A stretch of 64,000 nucleotides of DNA from Gaetbulibacter_A sp043876815 (GTDB lineage Bacteria > Bacteroidota > Bacteroidia > Flavobacteriales > Flavobacteriaceae), in NCBI RefSeq assembly GCF_043876815.1, contig NZ_JBAWKA010000001.1, positions 124,001 to 188,000 of the forward strand, given 5' to 3'. Shown piece by piece: positions 35,231 to 44,574 of this stretch; position 1 is the first letter of the stretch; each line of letters opens with the position of its first letter. Made by a program: the position numbers and the translations under genes. The notes under the pieces were generated by a model that had not been told where the DNA came from, made no database searches, and saw only the letters and a list, made by a program, of their open reading frames with translations.

Positions 35231-36835
35231 TTACTGTAATAAGGGCGAATAGTTGGTACGGTAATTAGTAACATCTACTAAATTACCAGAAGCTTCGAAA
35301 TTTGAACCATACTTCGCGTCTATTACTTTGAGGAATTCATTTGCTAATAACGCGTTACCTCTTGAAGTTGGGTGTAATCCATCCAAGGAGAAAACACCAC
35401 CCGTTACTAAATCATTGGTAAAAATGTAAGGATCTGTTTCAAAACCGGTCTCAGCAATCTGCTGGATCAAAGACTTGGTATCGATATGGGCTAAACCCGC
35501 TGAATTAGCAGCGTTTTCAATAATAACATTATAGGCATCTGTAGCTTCAAAAATAGCGATGCGCTCATTAACTAAAAGAACCCATTTATCTTGTAAAGGA
35601 TAAGTTAAACCATTAACTGAAAGTTGTCCGGCGAATTGTGCTGGAACTCCTGCCGTTACTAATTGGGTATAATAATCCACATTAACATCTCCCAGAATGC
35701 CGGCAGCTGTAAGTAAAATGATCTCATTTTCAGTGGCCTGCCTGGCTTGGCCGTATTGATTACCCAATAGGTTAGCAGTTGCGGCGTCCAAACCTCCACC
35801 TTGTAAAACGGCAGCTAACTGCGCACTGATATCTGGTAAATCTTCATCGTGAATAACAACCGGACTTTTCTCTGTTTCAGAAAATACGATCGAACGTTCC
35901 GGGAAACCTAGAAAAGTAAACGCAGTGTTAATATCAGAATAGGCCGCATTTAATAATGGGATTTGTTCAGCATAGGCGGCTTGCGAAGGGTCTTGAGGAT
36001 CCAACGCATCAAATTTCACAGTCGAAAAGAAAGATGCATTTTCGATGTAAGGAACATTTGCAACAATACCTTGGGCACCACTTGAGGTTAGTGTTGCAAT
36101 CAAACCATTGTAAACGGTTTCAAATGTGGCTGTATCAGTAATAGGATTGGAACCATCACCACCACTTAGAGCATAGCCCAAAACATCGTTTGAACCGATC
36201 CAAAGTGAAAAGAATGATGGATTTTGTGCCATAGCTAATTCTAGTACCGAGGCATTGGGAGTGCTTCCAGTCATTCTTACGAAATATGGGTTAGCAGCAG
36301 CAGGAAAATTGGCCAGATTTCCATAGCCGTTGGCTAGAAGATGAAAACTCTTGGCGCCAGGCACCCCTAAGTTATTAAATGGCCCTGTTGGATTGTTCAA
36401 TGCGATATCTGTAGAGACGGTTACCGGACCTATAACAGATTCTAATGGTAAAGGCGCACCTCCCGTAGTCACGAGGCGCGGATTTTGAATTCGAGTTCCG
36501 GCCACGGCTAAACCTCCAAAATTATCGTTGGTTAAAGGTTGATTAAAACTACCGCCTCCAGCTAGTGCAAATTGTTGCGCCAAAATGTTTGGAAACGAAT
36601 TTTCTTGTGCGGCTTTAAATAAAGCACCATCCATAAAACCTGCTGTTAAGGAATTCCCTAAAGCTACATATTTCGAAAAATTAGCAGAGCCAGCTGTAAG
36701 CGCAGGTAACTCCTCAGGTGTTTCCGGAAAAACATTATAATCTGCAAGCACATCCTCCGGTTCGTTACAAGCTACAATACTCAAAAGGCTTAGTAGAAGC
36801 CAAATATATTTTTTGTTTGTGATATATTTTTTCAT
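35231..36835 (-). CDS. SGNH/GDSL hydrolase family lipoprotein
   Basis: The 534-residue protein has a lipoprotein signal (LSIVACNE, lipidated Cys23) and the SGNH blocks: YVALGNSLTAGF (block I with the Ser), FSLWIGSNDVLG (block III with Asn) and FSLDGLHPTSRGNALLANE (block V with Asp and His). It should be a surface or periplasmic esterase or lipase. The insertion between blocks III and V is long. It begins 5 nt after the TonB-dependent receptor stop, in one operon; the pair suggests breakdown and uptake of an ester-linked lipid or acylated compound. Confidence 0.9.
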   Translation of the reverse strand: MKKYITNKKYIWLLLSLLSIVACNEPEDVLADYNVFPETPEELPALTAGSANFSKYVALGNSLTAGFMDGALFKAAQENSFPNILAQQFALAGGGSFNQPLTNDNFGGLAVAGTRIQNPRLVTTGGAPLPLESVIGPVTVSTDIALNNPTGPFNNLGVPGAKSFHLLANGYGNLANFPAAANPYFVRMTGSTPNASVLELAMAQNPSFFSLWIGSNDVLGYALSGGDGSNPITDTATFETVYNGLIATLTSSGAQGIVANVPYIENASFFSTVKFDALDPQDPSQAAYAEQIPLLNAAYSDINTAFTFLGFPERSIVFSETEKSPVVIHDEDLPDISAQLAAVLQGGGLDAATANLLGNQYGQARQATENEIILLTAAGILGDVNVDYYTQLVTAGVPAQFAGQLSVNGLTYPLQDKWVLLVNERIAIFEATDAYNVIIENAANSAGLAHIDTKSLIQQIAETGFETDPYIFTNDLVTGGVFSLDGLHPTSRGNALLANEFLKVIDAKYGSNFEASGNLVDVTNYRTNYSPLLQ

Positions 36836-36840
36836 TACGA

Positions 36841-39600
36841 TTATAAATTATTAATTGTCCATGATAAATAATAGATTGATCCGATGTATCCGGTTCCATA
36901 GGCTGTGTAGTACTCCTCACCTAAGAGGTTTGTGCCACCAACTTTGAAAACGGATTTTATACTTGGAACTGTAAGGTTGATCTGAGCGTCAACCACTTGG
37001 TATTCCGGAACTAAACCGTTCCCAAAAGTGGCTTCCCAATAGTAATCATCACTAAACCTGTAATTGATATTAAATCCGAAATTTTTAAATAAATCGGTAC
37101 TGCCAAATGATGCCTTGAATTTGTGCTCTGGAGTGTTGAAGTTCGTTACGAAATCAGGAAATTTTTGGCGGTCGAAATCCAGTTTTGCATAAGTGTAACT
37201 TCCACTTAAATCGAATTTGTCAAAAATTTTGGTTGTAATTCCTATAGATGCACCAAATGAATTAACATCAGCCGGTGAATTTGTATAAATACCATAAGTT
37301 TTATAATCGCCATTGGCAATAGCCGCCAAAGAAAGGGAGTTGTCACCTACAGTTCCGTAAAGCGGGGAAATCACACCAAACTGAGAAATAAAATCTCTAT
37401 AGCTGTTGTAATAAGCACTAAAATCCACATTAAATTTTTCGTATTTTCCACGATATCCGACTTCTGCTGATTTTACCTGCTCCGGCTTAATTAAATTAGG
37501 ATTACCTATCTCAAGTTGTGAAGGATTTCCTGTTGCAGCAAAGGCCAGAACAGAACTTGCTGAATACGAATTCTCATAGGCTGCACGACCAGTTTGCGTA
37601 ATCGTGGCCGGTTGGCCAAGCATCTGACCTGAGGCACTCACATTATACGGTCTTGAGTAACGGTCTAGGTTTCTAGGTGCAGAACCAATTAAAATAGGGC
37701 CACCAGTATCTAAACCAATAAAAAGATCCTGAGTTGTTGGGTTTCTGAATCCGGTTTGTACCGATGCTCTGAAGTTATGATTCTTATTTACGGTTAAACC
37801 TGCAGAGATCCTAGGGGAAAAGAAGCCATCAAAAAACTCATTTTTATCATATCGAACAGACCCTGTTAATTTTAAGTCTAAGGATTCATTCAATTCTAAA
37901 TTTTTCTGAATTTGGGTATACAAACCGTACTCTGAGTAAGGAATGGGCCCGTCAACATCGGTATATATTGTTCCAAAGGAGTTCAAGGAATATTTTCTGT
38001 AAGATCCGCCAACCTGAATTTCGGCAAAGTCGATAAGATGACTAAGGTTGTAATTACCGTTCACATGGTAGTATACAGATGCATCTTGAAACCTAGAGCC
38101 TGTTTGAAAATTAGGGTCCTTGGTGATTCTGTTAAAAGCTGCTTTAAATTCTGGTGATCCAGGTAAGAAACGCCCGGTATCTGCTACAGCCCGAGCTGCA
38201 TCGTGCTTCTGTTGATCTGTTAATCCCATGGGATTTCCACTTAGCTCTATACCGGCATAAGTAGAAATATAGTCGCCAAACCAATCTTCATTACTTTTCC
38301 AAGCATTGTTTATATTTAGTCCAGTAAACAGCATATCGTAAGAGTCTCCAGCGTTATCTCCAACCATATAGGCTCTTAAGAAGAAGTTATCATTCTTAAA
38401 CTCAATTTTATGTTGTTCTTGGAAGAAATTCCTGATCTGGTAACGATTGGATCCCTGATAAATCGTAGAACCCGTGCCCACTTTTCCGACATAGGAAATC
38501 TCAAAGTCATTAGCCCAGGGGCGGTAATAAAGTCCCCAGTCGGCTTTTATACTTTCAGCGTCATAATTGGTTAGGTGTCTTTCGTTGTATCCAGTTCGGG
38601 TTACATTAACGTCTGGTATTATACCTAAGCCACCAGATGCCGCTCTCATGTTAACGGTAAAATCATCACCATAAACATTAAGTCCGTTATAATCTGTAGC
38701 AGATCGAGTTTTGGAAGGATCGTTTTTGTCTTCTGTACTTACAGCTGCCCAGTCAGTACCTTTTAATAAGCCAAAATTAACTTTAGCCGCAAACTTATCG
38801 CTAAATTTATGGGCAGCACGAACACTCACATCGGTATAAGGGTTATCGCCTGCAGCTTCCTGAGATGTGATACCGCGTTTTAGTGAAGCACTAATTCCTT
38901 GATAATCAAACGGATTCTTACTACTCATGAACAAGATACCGTTAAAGGCATTCGCACCATAAAGTGCTGAAGAGGCTCCAGGGAGTAGTTCTACGCTTTG
39001 AACATCAGTTTCAGTTATACCAACAAGGTTTCCTATCGGGAAGTTCAGTGCGGGAGTGGAGTTGTCCATACCATCTACCAACTGCATAAATCGGTTATTT
39101 GCAAATGTTGCAAACCCTCTGGTGTTTGGCGATTGGAAGGTTAAACTGTTAGTATTTACGTCTACCCCTTTCAGATTTTCCAAACTCCCATAAAAATCGG
39201 CAGAAGCCGTATTTTTAATTTCTCGTGCACCTATTCGCTCTACTGTAACAGGCGATTCAAATATACGCTCCGGTGTTCGTGAGGCAGAAATAACAACCTC
39301 ATCTAGAGCATTTCCTTCTTTAAGAACAATGTTTACGGTTTGGTTTCTATCCGTAATTTGGATCGATTGTGTTTCGTAACCAACATAGCGGGCTTCAATG
39401 GTAAATGGCGGATTTTGACTGTAGGTTAGTGAAAAATTTCCGTCAAAATCAGTGACAGCCCCACTTGAGGTTCCTATTACTACAATATTTGCTCCGGCAA
39501 TCGGCACATTGTTTTCGTCCACAACCATGCCTGTTATTGTTGTTTGGGCAAAGGTTAGGGAACTAAACAATAACAAGAAAAAGGGGATAAGTGTTTTCAT
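36841..39600 (-). CDS. TonB-dependent receptor with carboxypeptidase-regulatory N-terminal domain
   Basis: Signal peptide (1-18), a CarboxypepD_reg-like domain (about 20-105: TTITGMVVDENNVPIAGANIV), the plug domain (about 110-235: RIGAREIKNTASADFYGSLEN, LLPGASSALYGANAFNGIL) and a long beta-barrel to the last strand, ending YLSWTINNL at residue 919. It is an outer-membrane receptor energised by TonB. No SusD partner gene is present; instead an SGNH lipoprotein gene follows directly, so this is not a classic polysaccharide locus. The ligand is unknown. Confidence 0.95.
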   Translation of the reverse strand: MKTLIPFFLLLFSSLTFAQTTITGMVVDENNVPIAGANIVVIGTSSGAVTDFDGNFSLTYSQNPPFTIEARYVGYETQSIQITDRNQTVNIVLKEGNALDEVVISASRTPERIFESPVTVERIGAREIKNTASADFYGSLENLKGVDVNTNSLTFQSPNTRGFATFANNRFMQLVDGMDNSTPALNFPIGNLVGITETDVQSVELLPGASSALYGANAFNGILFMSSKNPFDYQGISASLKRGITSQEAAGDNPYTDVSVRAAHKFSDKFAAKVNFGLLKGTDWAAVSTEDKNDPSKTRSATDYNGLNVYGDDFTVNMRAASGGLGIIPDVNVTRTGYNERHLTNYDAESIKADWGLYYRPWANDFEISYVGKVGTGSTIYQGSNRYQIRNFFQEQHKIEFKNDNFFLRAYMVGDNAGDSYDMLFTGLNINNAWKSNEDWFGDYISTYAGIELSGNPMGLTDQQKHDAARAVADTGRFLPGSPEFKAAFNRITKDPNFQTGSRFQDASVYYHVNGNYNLSHLIDFAEIQVGGSYRKYSLNSFGTIYTDVDGPIPYSEYGLYTQIQKNLELNESLDLKLTGSVRYDKNEFFDGFFSPRISAGLTVNKNHNFRASVQTGFRNPTTQDLFIGLDTGGPILIGSAPRNLDRYSRPYNVSASGQMLGQPATITQTGRAAYENSYSASSVLAFAATGNPSQLEIGNPNLIKPEQVKSAEVGYRGKYEKFNVDFSAYYNSYRDFISQFGVISPLYGTVGDNSLSLAAIANGDYKTYGIYTNSPADVNSFGASIGITTKIFDKFDLSGSYTYAKLDFDRQKFPDFVTNFNTPEHKFKASFGSTDLFKNFGFNINYRFSDDYYWEATFGNGLVPEYQVVDAQINLTVPSIKSVFKVGGTNLLGEEYYTAYGTGYIGSIYYLSWTINNL

Positions 39601-39734
39601 TTATTTAATTTAGTTTTAGTATTACAATATATGTATATATCCAATTAGTTATGCATAAAAGTAAAAAAAAATTATGCACGCATAGTAGTTATCTGTAAAA
39701 ATACCCTAATTTCTTTAAGTATTTCACAAAATAA

Positions 39735-39769
39735 AGGCCGAATTATGTGATTTTAACATATTTCAGCCT
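39735..39769 (-). terminator. Probable terminator of glmS
   Basis: AGGCCGAATTATGT and ACATATTTCAGCCT pair at 12 of 14 positions; on the minus strand the hairpin is followed by TTTATTTT, 32 nt after the glmS stop. Confidence 0.6.
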
Positions 39770-39801
39770 CCCTAAATTCTTAAAATTAAAGCTTTTTTTT
39801 G

Positions 39802-41655
39802 TTACTCAACCGTCACCGATTTGGCTAGATTACGTGGTTGATCAACATTCTTACCAAGTAATACAGCTATATGATAGGATAGTAATTGTAATGGTATGGT
39901 TGTTAATAATGGTGAGAGAGATTCAGATGTTTCAGGAACCTCGATCACATGGTCGGCAAGTTCTTTTACCTGGACATCACCTTCTGTAACGATACCAATG
40001 ATGCGTCCTTTGCGGGATTTTATCTCTTGGATATTACTTACAACTTTTTCATAATGCCCTTTTTTGGTAGCAATAACAACAATTGGCATATTCTCATCAA
40101 TAAGGGCAATAGGGCCGTGTTTCATTTCTGCTGCAGGATAACCTTCGGCGTGGATATATGAAATTTCTTTAAGTTTCAAAGCGCCTTCCAGGGCTACGGG
40201 GAAATTATAACCACGTCCCAGATACAGACAGTTTCGAGTATCTTTATACTTATATGCGATTTCCTCGATTAACGGGTCTGACAACAAGGCCTTTTCCACT
40301 TTGCTTGGAATCATTTCTAATTCTAATAGATGCTGACGGAAATCAGAGCTGCTAATCGTCCCTTTGGCACGCGCTAGTCTTAATGCCATCAGGGTTAATA
40401 CAGTAATTTGAGTAGTGAATGCCTTGGTAGAAGCCACACCAATTTCGGGTCCGGCATGCGTGTAAGCTCCGGCATCAGTTTCTCTTGAGATCGAAGATCC
40501 TACAACGTTACAAACCCCGAATACGAAGGCTCCTTTAGACTTAGCTAATTTAATTGCAGCTAAGGTATCGGCAGTTTCTCCCGATTGTGAAATAGCAATA
40601 ACCACATCATCTTCAGTGATCACCGGATTTCGGTATCGGAACTCTGATGCGTATTCAACTTCCACAGGGATACGAGCTAGGTCTTCAAAGATGTATTCGG
40701 CTACCAATCCAGCATGCCAGGATGTACCACAGGCCACAATGATAAAGCGTTTTGCATTCAGGAATTTCTTCATGTTGTCCTCAACTCCTGACATTTTTAT
40801 TATACCCTGTTCTCTTAGAAGACGACCACGGTAGGTATCTTGAATTGCTTTAGGTTGTTCGTGTATCTCTTTAAGCATGAAATGTTCATACCCGCCTTTT
40901 TCAATTTGCTCAAGATTAATTTGCAAGGTTTGAATATAGGTATCTACTAGGGAATCATCTTTGATCTTTCGAACTTTAATGCCCTTATGAAATCGAATAA
41001 TAGCCATTTCTTCGTCTTCAAGATATACGGCATTCTTGGTGTATTCTAAAAACGGAGAAGCATCACTGGCAATAAAAAATTCATCTTCGTTTTCGCCTAT
41101 TCCAACAGTAAGCGGACTTCCTAAGCGGGCCACTACAATCTCTTCAGGTTTATTTCTGTCGAAAACGGCAATGGCATAAGCGCCTACAACTTGGTTTAAA
41201 GCAATTTGCACTGCCTTACCTAGTTTTACGTTCTCTTGAATTTTTACATCTTCAATTAAATTGATCAGAACTTCGGTATCGGTATCTGATTTAAAAGAAT
41301 ATCCCCTTGTGATTAACTCTTTTTTCAGGGCATCGTAGTTTTCAATAATTCCATTATGAATGATCACTAAATCCCCGGAATTTGAGACATGTGGATGCGA
41401 GTTAACATCATTCGGTACTCCGTGGGTTGCCCAACGGGTATGACCAATACCTACGTTACCACTTGTAGAAATATCGTTATTGCATTTTTCAACCAGATCA
41501 GCTACTTTACCTTTGGTTTTGCAAACCTTCAAGTCGTTTCCATCATAAAGGGCCAATCCAGCACTATCATATCCGCGATATTCAAGTCGTTTTAAACCTT
41601 CTATTATAATGGGGTAAGCCTCCCGGTATCCTATGTATCCTACGATTCCACACAT
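39802..41655 (-). CDS. glmS: Glutamine-fructose-6-phosphate aminotransferase (isomerising)
   Basis: The 617-residue protein starts MCGIVGYIG, exposing the N-terminal nucleophile Cys after Met removal, and has the glutaminase motifs GHTRWATHGVPN and HNGIIENYD, two SIS domains (VACGTSWHAG and YLGRGYNFPVALEGALKLKEISY) and the invariant C-terminus RNLAKSVTVE. It makes glucosamine 6-phosphate, the first step to peptidoglycan and LPS amino sugars. It is a single gene bounded by terminators on both sides. I saw no glmS ribozyme features in the short leader. Confidence 0.98.
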   Translation of the reverse strand: MCGIVGYIGYREAYPIIIEGLKRLEYRGYDSAGLALYDGNDLKVCKTKGKVADLVEKCNNDISTSGNVGIGHTRWATHGVPNDVNSHPHVSNSGDLVIIHNGIIENYDALKKELITRGYSFKSDTDTEVLINLIEDVKIQENVKLGKAVQIALNQVVGAYAIAVFDRNKPEEIVVARLGSPLTVGIGENEDEFFIASDASPFLEYTKNAVYLEDEEMAIIRFHKGIKVRKIKDDSLVDTYIQTLQINLEQIEKGGYEHFMLKEIHEQPKAIQDTYRGRLLREQGIIKMSGVEDNMKKFLNAKRFIIVACGTSWHAGLVAEYIFEDLARIPVEVEYASEFRYRNPVITEDDVVIAISQSGETADTLAAIKLAKSKGAFVFGVCNVVGSSISRETDAGAYTHAGPEIGVASTKAFTTQITVLTLMALRLARAKGTISSSDFRQHLLELEMIPSKVEKALLSDPLIEEIAYKYKDTRNCLYLGRGYNFPVALEGALKLKEISYIHAEGYPAAEMKHGPIALIDENMPIVVIATKKGHYEKVVSNIQEIKSRKGRIIGIVTEGDVQVKELADHVIEVPETSESLSPLLTTIPLQLLSYHIAVLLGKNVDQPRNLAKSVTVE

Positions 41656-41750
41656 AATCTATTGTTTGATTTTGGGGTTAATAAAGAACAAATATGTAAA
41701 ATAATTACTAGAATTACTGTAATTATTATACGAACACCGTGTTTTAAACG

Positions 41751-41783
41751 ATAAAAGTCATTTTGGTTAAAAATGACTTTTAT
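41751..41783 (-). terminator. Terminator after the DUF4270 gene
   Basis: A 14-bp perfect stem, ATAAAAGTCATTTT with AAAATGACTTTTAT and a 5-nt loop, 43 nt after the DUF4270 stop on the minus strand; it separates this unit from glmS. Confidence 0.75.
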
Positions 41784-41826
41784 ATGTTTGGTTTCAGTAT
41801 GTTAAAATGTTCCTTACTTTAATTTA

Positions 41827-43542
41827 TTATTGTTTTTCTTCCGTGTAAAATAATTTTAACACTAATTTTTTATCACTTGTGGTATTTGATCCGTAAACAA
41901 CCGTTCCTCTTGGGCTTAATAAGGAGTTTGACGGGGTTGTTTTAACCTCGTCCGTACTATTTAGAATATCAGCAAAATCTCGGAAAGGTGAATTTGGACC
42001 ATAAGAGTTCACATTATTGGAAATTGCAATTCCAATTTTAGTATTCAGGTTGTCCTGAATTAGAAGACTTTTCAACTGTTCCGTAAGCCTGATTTTATAA
42101 TTGTAATTGGTGCCATCATTGGCAATACGTTGGCCAAGAGAAATGAATTTTGAATTAAATGGATCTCGTTCATTGGTTGTAGCGTCGGCTGAATAATCCA
42201 CCGTTGGCTGGTTATTTGAGAGATCATAAGCATAAAGTCGGTCGTATTTATGAAACTCATCTCCGTTCTCATGAAGTGGGCCTTGAGCCATAGTTTCATC
42301 TTCATAAATTACTAATTGAGCTTCGTTAATTAAACGCTTTAATATGTAATTACCTGTAGAGGGATCTTTTACGTAGTCTCCATTGGCGTCTTTCAGTCTG
42401 AATAAGTCAATAAACGCTTGAAGATCTTCAGAAGTTCTAAACAAATCGACCACAGCCATGGAGCCTCCCATGCCTTTAAGATAGAGTTTTTCATCACCAT
42501 CGGTACTGTTTCCATTTTGTAAGGTTGGCCCATCAAATTGGTTAATAAAGGTGTTAAGTCTGTTGCCATTAAAAGTAAACGTATAAACTCCAGCTACGGG
42601 ATCGCCTCCTGTTTCGGTTGAATCTCTATGGTAGTAGATCACAATGTTAGCACCCGAGGAAGCTATATTCAGCAAGATCATATTCCCTTTTTGATCAATA
42701 GGTTCTGCTTTAATGTAAATACCTCTGAAATAATTTCTAAAATTATTAGCGTTTCTTAAAATGGTATTGTCTGCTTCATAGGCCTTGAAAATGGTGTTCG
42801 ACCAAAAAGTTGTATCCAAATGAACACGTAAAGCAGGCACCGAATATTCTGTAGTAACCTCACCGCCGGTTGTTCTGTTTTCTGCAACAGCATTGGCGCT
42901 CGGTTTAAATTCAAGATCCTCATGTAATAAAGGGCCTTTAAAACTTTCGAAATCAATAATATTACTACCGTTAAGTGCTTTGTTAAGATTTTCATTAACA
43001 GCGGCATCAGCATATGAATAATACATTTGAGAGTTTTCTGAACCCAATCCAAACGGCACATAATCTCTGAGGTAATAATTATTGCTATAGACACTCAGTT
43101 TGATGGGGTTAACACTGCCATCTTGAGCTTCACCAAATAAAGAGTCTCTTATGCTGTATTGTGGAATGTTTCCCGAACTTGAAATTTGTTTGCTGAAATA
43201 TGGAATTTTCATAACCACAGAATCAATAACCGTATTGGTACCAAAATCGGGATTAAAACTGGTTGGGGTTATCTGGCTCACAATACTGGCTGTTGACAGA
43301 CCGTAAACCGGGTCGTCATAAACTCCTAAAAGATTTGATGCTAAATTATTTATTTGAACGGAATCCAATTTTTTATTGTACGCTACAATGGGTAATTCCA
43401 TTTGCTGAGTTGCGAAATTCAAGTTTTCTTGCCCTAATACATCACTTTGTAAATCATTGAATTCTTTATCACAAGCAACGAAAGTTAAAACCAATATTAG
43501 GACAGGTACAATAAATTTAAGGGCGTTTGTTTTGTATTTCAT
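41827..43542 (-). CDS. DUF4270 family lipoprotein
   Basis: The 571-residue protein has a lipoprotein signal ending LTFVACDKEFNDL (lipidated Cys) and the sequence features of DUF4270: SVQINNLASNLLGVYDDPVYGLSTASIVSQ at the start and LSPRGTVVYGSNTT with KLVLKLFYTEE at the end. DUF4270 proteins are large envelope lipoproteins of Bacteroidota with no known function, probably beta-rich and on the outer membrane. It lies 25 nt after the GlgA-like gene and may be co-transcribed with it. Confidence 0.88.
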   Translation of the reverse strand: MKYKTNALKFIVPVLILVLTFVACDKEFNDLQSDVLGQENLNFATQQMELPIVAYNKKLDSVQINNLASNLLGVYDDPVYGLSTASIVSQITPTSFNPDFGTNTVIDSVVMKIPYFSKQISSSGNIPQYSIRDSLFGEAQDGSVNPIKLSVYSNNYYLRDYVPFGLGSENSQMYYSYADAAVNENLNKALNGSNIIDFESFKGPLLHEDLEFKPSANAVAENRTTGGEVTTEYSVPALRVHLDTTFWSNTIFKAYEADNTILRNANNFRNYFRGIYIKAEPIDQKGNMILLNIASSGANIVIYYHRDSTETGGDPVAGVYTFTFNGNRLNTFINQFDGPTLQNGNSTDGDEKLYLKGMGGSMAVVDLFRTSEDLQAFIDLFRLKDANGDYVKDPSTGNYILKRLINEAQLVIYEDETMAQGPLHENGDEFHKYDRLYAYDLSNNQPTVDYSADATTNERDPFNSKFISLGQRIANDGTNYNYKIRLTEQLKSLLIQDNLNTKIGIAISNNVNSYGPNSPFRDFADILNSTDEVKTTPSNSLLSPRGTVVYGSNTTSDKKLVLKLFYTEEKQ

Positions 43543-43567
43543 AAGTTAAATTTGAAGAATATAAAGA

Positions 43568-44377
43568 TTAGCTTAACATTTCGTCATTCAAAAAAGTCGT
43601 GTAAGCTTCACCAAATTCATCTCTACTTTTATATTCTAGAACAGGTTTACCGGATGCTTTTGCGTAGGCTTCAAGGGCTTCAGGAATTTCCTCAGAACCC
43701 ATGATTAAAGCGTCAGAGTGATCAATTGCCACTTTCATAATGTTATTATATGAAGGTTCTTCAAGCACTGCAATGGCATCGTTATTTATGTTGTCAAATT
43801 TAACTTTATTAATCATATCTTTATTTAACGTATTGTTAAAACTTTGATTATAAACTGAGGTTACAATCTTACTTTCATTAAATAAAGGTTCGTCCTTATA
43901 AAACTCTTTTAAGTAAAGAGGTAAAAGAGAGGCTAGCCAGCCATGAACATGAATAACATCTGGTGACCAGTTTAATTTCTTAACGGTTTCAATAACACCT
44001 TTGGCAAAGAAAATTGCACGTTCATCATTATCAGAGAATAATTTACCATCCTCATCGGTTAAGGTTGCTTTTCTTTTGAAATACTCATCATTGTCGATAA
44101 AATAAACTTGAATTCGTTCTTTAGGGATCGAAGCGACTTTGATAATAAGTGGCATATCCAGATCATTGATTACTAAATTGATTCCTGATAGCCTGATCAC
44201 TTCGTGCAACTGATGTCTGCGTTCATTAATATTTCCGTATCGTGGCATAAAAATTCGAATTTGTCCACCTTGCTGATTAACTAATCGCGGGGCTTCAAAC
44301 GACATGGACGAAATTTCTGTTTCTGGCAAATAAGGCACCACCTCCGACGATACGTACAATATCCTCTTATCTTTCAT
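43568..44377 (-). CDS. One-domain glycogen/starch synthase-like protein
   Basis: The 269-residue protein matches the N-terminal (GT5) half of GlgA: KRILYVSSEVVPYLPE, GGQIRIFMPRYGNINERRHQLHEVIRLSG, FSDNDERAIFFAKGVIE and SPDVIHVHGWLASLLPLYL. The C-terminal glycosyltransferase domain of true GlgA is absent, and the sugar-nucleotide motif KTGGL expected near residue 15 is replaced by PETEISS. The gene is not truncated by a frameshift: the stop is followed at once by the DUF4270 gene. So it is probably not a working glycogen synthase; homologues of this length are usual in Flavobacteriaceae. Start ATG at 44377 with a long leader (about 120 nt) if the upstream -7 box is real. Confidence 0.8.
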   Translation of the reverse strand: MKDKRILYVSSEVVPYLPETEISSMSFEAPRLVNQQGGQIRIFMPRYGNINERRHQLHEVIRLSGINLVINDLDMPLIIKVASIPKERIQVYFIDNDEYFKRKATLTDEDGKLFSDNDERAIFFAKGVIETVKKLNWSPDVIHVHGWLASLLPLYLKEFYKDEPLFNESKIVTSVYNQSFNNTLNKDMINKVKFDNINNDAIAVLEEPSYNNIMKVAIDHSDALIMGSEEIPEALEAYAKASGKPVLEYKSRDEFGEAYTTFLNDEMLS

Positions 44378-44504
44378 AAGTTATTTTTTTGTTGAATTCA
44401 TTATCAAAATAAAATGGATTCTTACGTATTTCTTAAGAAGGAAGAAACAGAAAGATTCCATTACATAAACCTTGTGCTTTTTAAAATTCACAATAAAAAA
44501 CACG

Positions 44505-44512
44505 CAAAAGTA
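44505..44512 (-). promoter_or_regulatory. -7 box for the GlgA-like/DUF4270 unit
   Basis: TACTTTTG on the minus strand, a perfect TAnnTTTG, 127 nt before the GlgA-like ATG and back to back with the panC box. Confidence 0.4.
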
Positions 44513-44543
44513 CAAAATTTTATGCAGATTGCTTGTAAAATCT

Positions 44544-44551
44544 TAAGTTTG
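44544..44551 (+). promoter_or_regulatory. -7 box of panC
   Basis: TAAGTTTG, a perfect TAnnTTTG, 23 nt before the TTG start of panC; -33 weak. Confidence 0.45.
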
Positions 44552-44574
44552 CGGGCGTTATTTTTTAAGAACAA

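Noticed and set aside
39802..41655. glmS ribozyme upstream of glmS
   Set aside because: The leader is short and AT-rich and the ribozyme is a feature of Gram-positive bacteria; no pseudoknot core seen.
43568..44377. GlgA-like gene as a frameshifted glycogen synthase
   Set aside because: The DUF4270 gene begins 25 nt after the stop, and no GT1-domain sequence was seen in any frame downstream, so it is a complete one-domain gene.
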